Positions 1-7,932 of a stretch of 32,316 nucleotides of DNA are shown here, piece by piece. The stretch spans positions 76,608-108,923 of the forward strand of contig JAJACG010000014.1 of assembly GCA_022601635.1 (NCBI GenBank), given 5' to 3'. Position 1 is the stretch's first letter. Every line of letters begins with the position of its first letter. The translations under genes were made by a program, and so were the position numbers. The notes under the pieces are model-generated. The model saw nothing but the letters and a program-made list of their open reading frames with translations. It did not search any database and was not told the origin of the DNA. The DNA is from Chlamydiales bacterium (lineage in GTDB: Bacteria > Chlamydiota > Chlamydiia > Chlamydiales > JAAKFR01).

Positions 1-717
1 GACTTTTGTCCCGGCCCCACCGTCAACTTCCAAGGCATTCAGAAAAAAAGGGGCGCTTACGCTCACATCGATAGCTCCATCAGGAGGCTCAAGCGAGAGC
101 TTGATGTGCCACTAATCGGCTTTTCAGGGGGGCCTATCACCCTTTTGAGCTATATGCTAGACGATTTCAAGAAGCAAATGATCTGTGAGGAGGAGCTGTT
201 TGACCAACTCTTTGATCAAGTACTTGAGGAGACCATCGCCTACTTGAAGTTGCAAGAGGATGCTGGTGTGGACTGCGTACAGATCTTCGATTCCTGGGCG
301 CGGACACTCTCTCCTCCCTTCTTTCAGAAGTATGTGGTCGACGCTTTGAGCCAGATTGTTGATGCACTGAATGTGCCTGTTATTCTCTTTTGCAAAGGAG
401 CTGCTCTGGAACTTGTCGAGTGTCAGCCTGCTTGCATCAGCGTCGACTGGACCTTTGATCTGGCAGATTTGCGCAAAAAAACAGCGATTCCCTTGCAAGG
501 AAATCTCGATCCCACCATCCTTTATGGTTCAAAACAAACCATTGTGGAGCATACCCAGGCTCTGTTGAGGAGTATGCGCGGTGATCCCGGCTTCATCTTC
601 AACCTCGGCCACGGCATGCTTCCAGATATACCGGTAGAAAATGTCCATATCCTTGTCGAAACTGTCAAAGCCAGCGCCGCGCTATACCAGCTACCCCACA
701 GCTCCTCAGTGGGATGA
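1..717 (+). CDS. hemE: Uroporphyrinogen decarboxylase, 3' part (5' end outside window)
   Basis: HemE decarboxylates the four acetate side chains of uroporphyrinogen III to give coproporphyrinogen III in the cytosolic heme pathway. The reading frame is open from base 1, so the N-terminal part, including the substrate-binding Arg/Asp region, lies upstream; 238 codons remain. Family landmarks seen are VPLIGFSGGPITLLSYML, the VQIFDSWA segment holding a conserved active-site region, and NLGHGMLPDIPVENV near the end with the conserved His. Family members normally stop shortly after the equivalent of VETVKAS. Here the frame continues for about 13 residues (AALYQLPHSSSVG) that are encoded out of frame with the start of hemN. 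It is the first of three heme genes in the order hemE-hemN-hemG, as in Chlamydia. Identification is firm; only the length of the C-terminal tail is odd. Confidence 0.95.
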   Translation, partial: DFCPGPTVNFQGIQKKRGAYAHIDSSIRRLKRELDVPLIGFSGGPITLLSYMLDDFKKQMICEEELFDQLFDQVLEETIAYLKLQEDAGVDCVQIFDSWARTLSPPFFQKYVVDALSQIVDALNVPVILFCKGAALELVECQPACISVDWTFDLADLRKKTAIPLQGNLDPTILYGSKQTIVEHTQALLRSMRGDPGFIFNLGHGMLPDIPVENVHILVETVKASAALYQLPHSSSVG

Positions 718-1957
718 CCTCTCCCCTCAAAACTACATCTCCCATCTCCAAAAGATTGAGGAGCCGCTCTCACTTTACTTCCACATCCCCTTCTGCAAGA
801 CGATGTGCCTCTATTGCGGCTGTTCGGTCATCTTGAATCGAAAGCCAGAAAATGAGGCGCGCTATGTCGACTACTTGATGCGCGAAATTGATCTGGTCAC
901 AGAGCACTTTGACAAACGAGCCGTTACACAGCTCCACTTTGGTGGTGGCACCCCAACAAAGCTCTCTATTCCCCTCTTTCAAAAGCTCTATGAGAAGATT
1001 GCTTCCACTTTTGAAATCTCGGGAGAGGTTGCCATTGAGATTGACCCCAGAACTGTGACCGAAGATCGCGGGCGCAAGCTGCGATTCCTCAAAGAGCTTG
1101 GTTTCAATAGGGTGAGCTTTGGTGTGCAAGATACCAACTGGCAGGTGCAAGAGGCGGTCAAAAGACGTCAAAGTCTTGAGATGACCGAAAAGACCTATGC
1201 ATGGGCGCGCGAATTGCAGTTTGATGGTGTCAACATCGACCTCATCTATGGATTGCCCTATCAAACAGCGCAAACTTTCAAAGAGACGGTGCGCCATATC
1301 TTGGCGATGCGGCCCGACCGCATCTCGCTTTTTTCCTACGCCAAAGTGCCGTGGCTCAAGAAGCATCAGCTCGCCATCAAAGATGAGACACTCCCCTCAA
1401 CAGAGGAGAAGTTTCAGATCTATCAAGAGGCGCGCCAAGCCTTTGTTACAGCTGGCTATATCGCGATTGGTATGGACCACTTTGCCCTGCCAACTGATGA
1501 AATGGCGCTCTGCTACAAAGAGAAGAGGTTGCAACGCAATTTCCAAGGCTATAGCGCCAAGCTTGCCAAGGATCAGCTGGGATTTGGCACAACAGCGATC
1601 GGCTTTGTGCAAAATTGCTATGCGCAAAACATCAAAACATTGCCGGAGTACTACGCAGCGATCGATCAAAATGAGCTTCCTGTTTGTCGCGGTATGGAGC
1701 TCTCTCAACAGGACATTGAGTGCAAATGGCTCATCCACACCTTGATGTCCAATTTTTGTCTGGACAAGAGGGAGTATGAGAGGCTCTTTGGCAAGAGGTA
1801 CCGCTTTGAAATCAAGGAATGCCAGGAATTTGTCACCGAGACGGAGGATTTTGTGCAGGTCACTGCTGAGGGTGAGCTTTTTATTCGCAATATTGCGATG
1901 AATTTTGATGCCTACTTGCAAACGAGTGAAAAACCGCAATATTCGCAGTCGATATGA
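641..1957 (+). CDS. hemN: Oxygen-independent coproporphyrinogen III oxidase (radical SAM)
   Basis: HemN converts coproporphyrinogen III to protoporphyrinogen IX without oxygen, using S-adenosylmethionine and a 4Fe-4S cluster. The 438-residue protein is close to the usual length (about 450). The N-terminus carries the family motif PAPRYTSYPTAPQW (residues 11-24). The radical-SAM cluster cysteines are C52, C56 and C59 with C61 following (FCKTMCLYCGC), and the SAM-binding GGGTP is at 101-105. The start at 641 is required because the conserved PRYTSYPT motif lies inside the hemE overlap. The gene therefore shares 77 bases with hemE in another frame, and translation is probably coupled. It shares ATGA with hemG downstream. 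Assignment as HemN rather than a HemW-like paralogue rests on the CX3CX2CXC pattern and the N-terminal motif. Confidence 0.95.
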   Translation: MSISLSKLSKPAPRYTSYPTAPQWDDLSPQNYISHLQKIEEPLSLYFHIPFCKTMCLYCGCSVILNRKPENEARYVDYLMREIDLVTEHFDKRAVTQLHFGGGTPTKLSIPLFQKLYEKIASTFEISGEVAIEIDPRTVTEDRGRKLRFLKELGFNRVSFGVQDTNWQVQEAVKRRQSLEMTEKTYAWARELQFDGVNIDLIYGLPYQTAQTFKETVRHILAMRPDRISLFSYAKVPWLKKHQLAIKDETLPSTEEKFQIYQEARQAFVTAGYIAIGMDHFALPTDEMALCYKEKRLQRNFQGYSAKLAKDQLGFGTTAIGFVQNCYAQNIKTLPEYYAAIDQNELPVCRGMELSQQDIECKWLIHTLMSNFCLDKREYERLFGKRYRFEIKECQEFVTETEDFVQVTAEGELFIRNIAMNFDAYLQTSEKPQYSQSI

Positions 1958-2979
1958 AGATTATTGGAGCGGGTATCTCTGGGCTTTCGTTTGCTTACTA
2001 TTTGAGGCATCTTAAGCCTACCATCTATGAGAAGAGCAGTCGCGCTGGAGGATGGATCCGCACCGTGGAGCAAGATGGCTTTCTCTTTGAGCTGGGCCCG
2101 CGCGGTTTTCGTCCTCACGCAGATACGCTGCAGCTCTGCAAAGAGTTAGGACTCAAACCGCTTGCCTGCTCAGCAGATGCCAAAAAGCGCTTTGTTTTGC
2201 AGGGTGATCAGCTCAAACCTTTTTCGGCTTGGATGCTACTCAAAAATGGACTACTGCGCGATCTTTTTGCGAAGCCGAGTCAGAGGAGTGATGAGTCGGT
2301 TGCTGACTTTTTTCAGCGCCATTTTGGGTCTGCTTTTGTCACCAATCTAGTGGATCCAATGGTGAAGGGAATCTATGCCGGCAATGCTCAAAACCTCTCT
2401 GTGAAAAACTGCTTTCCCTCGCTTTGGGAGATTGATCAAAAAAGAGGGAGACTTCTGCAAAAGCCGCCGAGATCGAAGGTGGCGCTTTATAGCTTTGAAA
2501 AGGGAATGGAGGAGCTGCCAAAGGCGCTTGCTAAGAGGGTGCAGATTGAGTATGGGCAGACAGCTGAGGGCATTTATGCCTGTCCAACGGAGGGAGCGCC
2601 GCCCTATTTGTCGCTGACAACTGTGAGCATGGGCTGGCATCGACCATTGCCAAAAAGAGGTTTTGGGTTCTTGGTGCCATCGAAAGAAAAAAGGCCCTTT
2701 TTAGGGATGACGTGGGACTCCAATGTCTTTCCTGGGCAGAAGGGGGAGGGCAGACTCTGTGTGATGACATTGCAGAGGGATGGTAGAGAGATTGCCTTGG
2801 AGGCGGCGGAACGCTATTTGGGGCTAAGAAATCCAGATGTTATCTTAGAGACGCATTGTGAAAAAGCGATTCCGCAGTATCCAGTTGGCTATGAGAAAAA
2901 AGAGCCGCTTGCTCACAACTGCTCCATCAATGCTTGCATCAGCGCTGCCAAGAGCTACGCTCTTTTGGGCAAATTTTAA
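1954..2979 (+). CDS. hemG: Protoporphyrinogen oxidase, FAD-dependent (HemY type), shortened
   Basis: This enzyme oxidises protoporphyrinogen IX to protoporphyrin IX at the membrane; chlamydial genomes label the HemY-type enzyme hemG. Seen: the N-terminal dinucleotide fold (MKIIGAGISGLSFAYYL), an FAD-contact segment FELGPRGFR, the typical VDPMVKGIYAGNAQNLSV region, FGFLVPSKEKRPFLGMTW, and a C-terminal FAD motif CSINACISAAKSYALL. It has 341 residues, whereas family members usually have about 420-470. Comparing landmarks, the missing residues appear to be internal: one gap around residues 200-215 and another around 315-322, where the QYPVG motif runs almost directly into the C-terminal motif. 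It overlaps hemN by ATGA. The frame is intact. Activity is uncertain because of the contractions. A HemG/HemY-like relic is the alternative. Confidence 0.85.
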   Translation: MKIIGAGISGLSFAYYLRHLKPTIYEKSSRAGGWIRTVEQDGFLFELGPRGFRPHADTLQLCKELGLKPLACSADAKKRFVLQGDQLKPFSAWMLLKNGLLRDLFAKPSQRSDESVADFFQRHFGSAFVTNLVDPMVKGIYAGNAQNLSVKNCFPSLWEIDQKRGRLLQKPPRSKVALYSFEKGMEELPKALAKRVQIEYGQTAEGIYACPTEGAPPYLSLTTVSMGWHRPLPKRGFGFLVPSKEKRPFLGMTWDSNVFPGQKGEGRLCVMTLQRDGREIALEAAERYLGLRNPDVILETHCEKAIPQYPVGYEKKEPLAHNCSINACISAAKSYALLGKF

Positions 2980-3043
2980 TATTGTATTAAAAGATAAACT
3001 TTCTCTAACCTCGATCCTTCGCTTAAATTTTAAGGAGGGCGAG

Positions 3044-4897
3044 ATGAAAAAATCGATTATTGCAATTGGTTTGTGTTCCGTACTTTACGCGCAAACCTTT
3101 CCACCTGTTCAAACAGATGCCGAAGCGCAAAAAGCGCTTAACTTTCTGACCGACTCCAGCGATAAAGTAGGCTTCACCTACAAAGGCACCATAGGTGCCC
3201 TCGACAACCTCGACCTTCCCTTGAGCTACTACAGCACAGCCGACTATTGGGGTAAATATGTCGGCACTCTGCCAGGCAATGACCTCACTGTTGTTGATGT
3301 CTATAACGGCAATGACTACACCCTCACACCCGATCCAACCTCTCCTGGCGGTGATCTACAAGTTGAGCGTGTCAATGTCTACAACGGCACAGATATCTAT
3401 GATGCAGCTTGCTGGCAAGTTGCCCTCGCAGTATGTGCAAAAGGCGGGCTCAAAAGTCTCTCTGGGACTAATTTGTTTAACATGGCTGCCAATCAAGACA
3501 CGCTGCTCAAAGTAGGCTATGATGGCAACTCATCACAGGTTCAACCAGATGCCAACCGCGCAACAACACAAGCAAATGGCACCTTTACCTATAATGGTCA
3601 GCGCATCCAAACCCCCAATAATGCCTACTTCTTCCGTATGGTGACCCGCAACTGGCTCTCCACAGATCCCTTTCTTGGCACCCCATACATGAAATATGTG
3701 ACAGCTCAAGGACTTCCACCTAGCTCTGACTATGAGGCGGGAAAAATCACCTGGCTTGACTGGAAGCCGATCACCGGTGAAAATGCATGGGCCTTCTTCA
3801 TTGGGCCTCTACAAGCTGCCTACTTGCAAGAAAAGACAAATGGAAGCCACTACGTTCCCTTTGCCTCAACAGCTGTACAAAATGCTGTGGGCGCTCTTTT
3901 CGCTTTGCGCTGTATGCAGTCTGAACTCGGCGGCATCTACTACGCCTGTAAGGGCTCTCTTGGAAACCAGGGAGATCAGCCTGTCAATCCTTATGAAGTC
4001 TCTGTTGAGAACAACGCCTCTGCTTTAGGTGGTCTCAAGATCTTCCAGCAAATTTTGAATGATGAACTGCAGTATGAGAGTGATCTGACAGCCGAACAGA
4101 AGAAGCAGGTAGAAGAGACTTTGGCTGACATCAAGACGATGATCCATGGCGGTACAACACCTCAAGGCAAGCAGACCGCAGGACTGCTCTCTTTCTTCAA
4201 AAACCAAGCGTGGGATGCCAATGATGGCATCTTCTACCAAGGAGGACTTGCTAATGATCCAAAAGAGAGTTCTGACTGGGTACCTACTGTGGAACCAAAA
4301 GCTGTCGATGTTAGCACATGGGGCATCGCCGTTTTAGGACAACCCCTTCTCGATTCCTGGCATGGCTTTGGCACAGCCTACAAAGTGTGGGAAGATGTCA
4401 AAAACTGGGGCGGATTTTTTGGCCCAGACAAAACCATCTGGGGCGTTGGCTACTCTGATAAAGATGGCAATGGCTCATCTGGTGACTACAAAAAAGGAAT
4501 CATCTCTGCTGAATGGACAGCGGGAGCGATCAACTTACTACGCTGCTTGATTGTGCAGTATGGCGAGTCAAAAGAGCCACAGGCTAAGCAATATGTTGCC
4601 AACCTTCAGAAAGATCATGACAACATGTTCAAACATCTGATGAGTCTACGTAGTGACCAATACCCAACAGCTGCTGCCTACAACACAACGCGGCCAGCTG
4701 ATTACAGTAATTTGGTTCCCATTCCAAAGGATAAGCTCGCTTTCATCTATGCAAGCAAGCGCTACATGATCCCCTTTGGCTGGTTTGCCAACCCGCTGCC
4801 AAGCACCACATCCACATCGTGGACGCTGATGCTACACTTCAACTACAACCCTTTCAAAGCGGGCGGAGACTACAAAGCCTATAGCTACAGTGGGTAA
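3044..4897 (+). CDS. Secreted protein of unknown function, possibly an alpha/alpha-barrel enzyme
   Basis: I do not recognise a named family. The 617-residue product starts with a clear Sec signal peptide (MKKSIIAIGLCSVLYA, cleavage likely before QTFPPV), so it should be exported. The mature part is rich in Trp, Tyr, Gly and Asn with repeated aromatic patches (for example WLDWKPITGENAWAFF, VDVSTWGIAVLG, IISAEWTAGAINLL, PFGWFANPLPSTTSTSW). That look resembles six-hairpin glycosidase-like toroids; this is inference from composition and spacing only, and no catalytic residues can be assigned. A strong Shine-Dalgarno AAGGAGGG (3032-3039) precedes the ATG at 3044, which decides the start over upstream in-frame codons inside hemG. 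It stands alone, 64 bases after hemG, and is followed by a hairpin. A small AT-only hairpin (2974-2992) lies between it and hemG. Confidence 0.8.
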   Translation: MKKSIIAIGLCSVLYAQTFPPVQTDAEAQKALNFLTDSSDKVGFTYKGTIGALDNLDLPLSYYSTADYWGKYVGTLPGNDLTVVDVYNGNDYTLTPDPTSPGGDLQVERVNVYNGTDIYDAACWQVALAVCAKGGLKSLSGTNLFNMAANQDTLLKVGYDGNSSQVQPDANRATTQANGTFTYNGQRIQTPNNAYFFRMVTRNWLSTDPFLGTPYMKYVTAQGLPPSSDYEAGKITWLDWKPITGENAWAFFIGPLQAAYLQEKTNGSHYVPFASTAVQNAVGALFALRCMQSELGGIYYACKGSLGNQGDQPVNPYEVSVENNASALGGLKIFQQILNDELQYESDLTAEQKKQVEETLADIKTMIHGGTTPQGKQTAGLLSFFKNQAWDANDGIFYQGGLANDPKESSDWVPTVEPKAVDVSTWGIAVLGQPLLDSWHGFGTAYKVWEDVKNWGGFFGPDKTIWGVGYSDKDGNGSSGDYKKGIISAEWTAGAINLLRCLIVQYGESKEPQAKQYVANLQKDHDNMFKHLMSLRSDQYPTAAAYNTTRPADYSNLVPIPKDKLAFIYASKRYMIPFGWFANPLPSTTSTSWTLMLHFNYNPFKAGGDYKAYSYSG

Positions 4898-4903
4898 AAA
4901 TAG

Positions 4904-4926
4904 CGGGCCCTCGAAATGAGGGCCCG
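4904..4926 (+). terminator. GC-rich hairpin after the secreted-protein gene
   Basis: A perfect 9-bp stem, CGGGCCCTC paired with GAGGGCCCG around a GAAAT loop, begins 6 bases after the stop codon. There is no T-run directly after it. The next T-tract (4974-4980) comes only after the inserted palindrome at 4927-4967, so termination may depend on the two hairpins together. Confidence 0.6.
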
Positions 4927-4967
4927 TAGGGAGACACTGAATAACTCGGTTATTCAGTGTCTCCCTA
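4927..4967. repeat. Repeat copy A: perfect palindrome made of two element ends
   Basis: A 19-bp perfect stem, TAGGGAGACACTGAATAAC against its complement, is closed by a 3-base TCG loop. The arms match the outer ends of the longer repeats at 12603-12762 and 14118-14278 (GGAGAtACTGAATAACTCG ... GTTgTTCAGTgTCTCC), so this looks like an element that has lost its whole middle. TA lies on each side of the GGGAG...CTCCC core, compatible with a TA target duplication. The palindrome ends exactly where the -35 box of the glpD promoter begins. As RNA it would form a very stable hairpin and may add to termination upstream of glpD. Confidence 0.8.
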
Positions 4968-4996
4968 TTGACTCTTTTTTTCGACATTCTTATAGT
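4968..4996 (+). promoter_or_regulatory. Sigma70/sigma66-type promoter for glpD
   Basis: TTGACT (4968-4973) and TATAGT (4991-4996) are separated by exactly 17 bases that include a T7 tract; AT-rich spacers are known to favour chlamydial major-sigma promoters. Transcription would start near 5001-5003, only about 4-6 bases before the glpD ATG at 5007, so the message would be nearly leaderless. This fits the absence of a Shine-Dalgarno sequence there. Confidence 0.6.
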
Positions 4997-5006
4997 TCAA
5001 GATCTA

Positions 5007-6602
5007 ATGAAGAAGTTATTACTACTATCTCTTTTGCTCGTGGGATGGCACGCCCCCTCACGTGAAGCACAGATCAACCGATTGCACAGCTTTGATCTTG
5101 TCATCATTGGTGGTGGAGCGACAGGCTCTGGAATCGCTTTGGAAGCTGCCGCACGTGGGCGCTCAGTATTGCTTGTGGAGCGTGGAGACTTTGCCTCCCA
5201 GACCTCATCCAAGAGTACAAAGCTGGTTCACGGCGGTGTGCGCTACTTGGAAAAGGCGATTAAAAAACGCGACAGGCAGCAGTATGATCTGGTCAAAGAG
5301 GCGTTGCAAGAGCGCGGTACACTCTTCGAAATGGCTCCCTTTGCTGTGAGGCCACTTGCTATTGTCACTCCCCTCTACAAACTGCGCGAAATTCCCTACA
5401 TGTGGACAGGTCTCAAAATCTACGACTGGATCGCGAAAGAGGCAAGCATTGAAAAAAGCCGTTTTTTATCGGCGAAAAAAATCAAAGAGCAGTTTCCCTA
5501 CATCAAACAGAAGGGATTGAAGGGTGGCGTCATCTACTACGATGGCCAATTCAATGATACAAGACTCAATATGGCTGTAGTATTGAGTGCCGTACAGCAG
5601 GGCGCTGTTGCTCTGAACTATATGGAAGCGACAAGTTTGATCAAGAAAAAAGGCGTCGTCTGCGGTGTAGAGCTAAAAGACAAGCTATCAGGCGAACATT
5701 TTTTTGTTCAATCTGATGTGGTGATCAACGCCACTGGCCCCTTCTCCGATGAGGTGCGCAAGATGGATGGAGCTATTGTCCCGCGCATCCGTCCCTCTTC
5801 AGGCACACATATTGTCTTAGACCGAAAATATGTGCCGGAAGATGCTGGCATATTGATTCCCAAGACAGAGGATGGCAGGCTGCTCTTCTTCCTTCCCTGG
5901 CAAGGTATGACCATTGCAGGTACAACAGATCATCCCACTAGCTGCAGTGAAAATCCCCGCCCCCATGCTGAAGATGTGGCCTATATCTTGGAGCACGTCA
6001 ACCGCTATTTGGAGGAAGAGGTGACGCAGGTTCACGCTGTTTGGACCGGTTTGCGACCCCTTGTGACCGATCCGCGCGAAAGTTCAACTGCCAATATCTG
6101 TCGCAACCATCAGGTTGAAGTTTCAGACTCAGGACTGATCTCTGTCATGGGGGGCAAGTGGACCACCTTTCGTAAGATGGCGGAGGATGCTGTTGACCGA
6201 GCCTTTGGTGGACAGAGTCAGACAGCCACCATGCAAATCATTGGAAGCGAAGGATATGATGAACTTGCGCATGAAAGGTTAGCGAAAGTCAGTGGCATCG
6301 ATTTGGAGACATGTGACCGCCTTCTGCAGGCGTATGGGATGCGCGCCTTTGAAGTGGTCAAGCAAGCTGACCAACTTTTGAGCGCTCAGGTGATCTGGGC
6401 GTGCCGTGAAGAGTATGCGCAGACAATCATGGATGTGATGGCAAGACGCACGCGTCTCGCCTTTTTGAATGCCAAACAGGCGCAGCTACTGATCGAAAAT
6501 GTTGCCGATATCATGCAAGATGAGCTTGGTTGGAGCGAAGCGCACAAGCAGAATCAGATTGAGCAGGCGCACTCAGAGATTTTGAGCTTTCTTGCTGACT
6601 AA
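5007..6602 (+). CDS. glpD: Glycerol-3-phosphate dehydrogenase, FAD-dependent, with N-terminal hydrophobic leader
   Basis: GlpD oxidises sn-glycerol 3-phosphate to dihydroxyacetone phosphate and passes electrons to quinone at the inner membrane. The 531-residue protein contains the FAD fold FDLVIIGGGATGSGIALEAA (residues about 31-50), the family segment TSSKSTKLVHGGVRYLE, LPWQGMTIAGTTDHP, and GLISVMGGKWTTFRKMAE near the C-terminal domain. The ATG at 5007 is chosen because it follows a good promoter. This gives an unusual extra leader, MKKLLLLSLLLVGWHA, ahead of the normal family start (about SREAQINRLHSFDLV). It could be a membrane anchor, or translation could begin at the GTG at 5040. There is no evident ribosome-binding site. 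The last 30 bases overlap the convergent transporter gene. Confidence 0.92.
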   Translation: MKKLLLLSLLLVGWHAPSREAQINRLHSFDLVIIGGGATGSGIALEAAARGRSVLLVERGDFASQTSSKSTKLVHGGVRYLEKAIKKRDRQQYDLVKEALQERGTLFEMAPFAVRPLAIVTPLYKLREIPYMWTGLKIYDWIAKEASIEKSRFLSAKKIKEQFPYIKQKGLKGGVIYYDGQFNDTRLNMAVVLSAVQQGAVALNYMEATSLIKKKGVVCGVELKDKLSGEHFFVQSDVVINATGPFSDEVRKMDGAIVPRIRPSSGTHIVLDRKYVPEDAGILIPKTEDGRLLFFLPWQGMTIAGTTDHPTSCSENPRPHAEDVAYILEHVNRYLEEEVTQVHAVWTGLRPLVTDPRESSTANICRNHQVEVSDSGLISVMGGKWTTFRKMAEDAVDRAFGGQSQTATMQIIGSEGYDELAHERLAKVSGIDLETCDRLLQAYGMRAFEVVKQADQLLSAQVIWACREEYAQTIMDVMARRTRLAFLNAKQAQLLIENVADIMQDELGWSEAHKQNQIEQAHSEILSFLAD

Positions 6603-7931
6603 GACAAGGGTGAGTAAAATGCCGGTTGCTGCCAAAGCGCTTGCAATCGCCACTGTCGCGACAAAGGGCTTCTCTATTTTGGCATCATCCACAGCCCAGT
6701 AGGCAGCCGTCATCACAGCTACCCCCATCGTGCTTGCTAGCTGCCGCACAGACATCATCATGCCAGCAGCTGAGCCAAGCTGCTCTTTTGGGGCTGCTGC
6801 GATTCCAAGGCCCAAAGTGGGCGCCATCACAAAGGGCAGCGACATGCCGAAGGCGCAAAGCCCCGGCAGGAAAATCATCAGATTTCCCGTGTGTGCCACG
6901 AAGCAGAGCCAGAGAAGACCAGCTAGCAGGAAGGTGAAACCGCCAATAAGTGGTCCTCGGTAGCCAAAGCGATCGACAAAATAGCCTGCGATAGGAGCAA
7001 GGGCAATCACAGGAAGCGCTGCAGCTACCACAAAGATGCCAATTTCTGAAGGCGAGTAGCTCAAAATCTTCTCGAAGTAGATGACCCAGAGCGCTGTACC
7101 AGCCACAATGAAGTAGGCAACAAATCGGCATAAGACAGCGCCCAAATAGAGTGGATTTTTGAAGAGAGTGAAGTCGGCGAGCGGATCGCGCTGTGCCAGC
7201 GAGGTAATGATGAACATCACCATAAAAATCGGCCCCAAAATGGTGAGAAAAAGCACCCAGCTATGCCCCCAACCGAGCGTATTACCCTCCATCAAACCGA
7301 TGATCAGAGAGACCACACCCACCATCATCAGCAAAGAGGGCAGAAGAGGAAAATTGTGCTGCTGAATTTTTGTTCTTCTGACCAACCAAAAACTCATAGC
7401 CAAACCAAAAATGACTAGAGGAATACTGAAAAAGAAGATGTAGCGCCATGAGAGATATTGCGCCATTACACCACCCAAAAGTGGGCCCAAAATCATAAAT
7501 AGCGAGGCGATCCCTGTATCAATCCCCAAAGCTCTCGCCCTCTCATTGTCAGGGAAAGAGGAGACCAATAGCGCCGCAGTAGCTGGAAAGGCGCAAGCGC
7601 TGCCAATCCCTTGTAGGACACGAGAAAAGATGAGCATCGAAGCGCTCGAACTACAGCCAGCAAAAAGAGCTCCAATACCAAAAAGAGCTAGCCCCACATT
7701 AAACATGACGCGAAAGCCCAGAATTTCACACAGCTTACCTCCAACTAGCAAAAAAGCCGACAGAGCAAGCAAGTAGGCGTTGATCACCCACATCATCCCC
7801 ACATCAGAGAAGTGAAGCTGCTGAGCTATAGTGGGCAGCGCCACAGGAATCAGCGTAGAATCGAGCAAGAAGAGAGAGGTTGCTGTGGTGGTTACAAAGA
7901 GAATCCACCACTTGCTTTTATTTTTTAACAT
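6573..7931 (-). CDS. MFS drug/solute efflux transporter, DHA2 (EmrB/QacA) family, 14 TM
   Basis: This is a proton-coupled inner-membrane exporter by family; the substrate is unknown. The 452-residue product is hydrophobic throughout and fits 14 membrane spans. Typical features are an early acidic residue in TM1 (LLDSTLIPVALPTIA), the SRVLQGIGSACAFPATAALL segment of the second-loop/motif region, ERARALGID, and motif C as LGPLLGGVMAQYLSWRYIF. The start at 7931 lies one base after the nadE stop, so it is translationally coupled to nadE; an upstream in-frame ATG at 7976 would overlap nadE by 44 bases and is less likely. Its 3' end overlaps the convergent glpD by 30 bases. The nqrF-nadE-transporter operon does not reveal the substrate. 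Confidence 0.9.
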   Translation of the reverse strand: MLKNKSKWWILFVTTTATSLFLLDSTLIPVALPTIAQQLHFSDVGMMWVINAYLLALSAFLLVGGKLCEILGFRVMFNVGLALFGIGALFAGCSSSASMLIFSRVLQGIGSACAFPATAALLVSSFPDNERARALGIDTGIASLFMILGPLLGGVMAQYLSWRYIFFFSIPLVIFGLAMSFWLVRRTKIQQHNFPLLPSLLMMVGVVSLIIGLMEGNTLGWGHSWVLFLTILGPIFMVMFIITSLAQRDPLADFTLFKNPLYLGAVLCRFVAYFIVAGTALWVIYFEKILSYSPSEIGIFVVAAALPVIALAPIAGYFVDRFGYRGPLIGGFTFLLAGLLWLCFVAHTGNLMIFLPGLCAFGMSLPFVMAPTLGLGIAAAPKEQLGSAAGMMMSVRQLASTMGVAVMTAAYWAVDDAKIEKPFVATVAIASALAATGILLTLVLVSKKAQNL

Positions 7932-7932
7932 T

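Noticed and set aside
770-1366. Long minus-strand open frames opposite hemN (also 1397-1939)
   Set aside because: Antisense shadows of a well-supported gene with all family motifs; no ribosome-binding site or recognisable protein pattern.
2858-3043. N-terminal extension of the secreted protein into hemG
   Set aside because: The AAGGAGGG site and a clear signal peptide at 3044 define the start; the upstream residues look like out-of-frame hemG.
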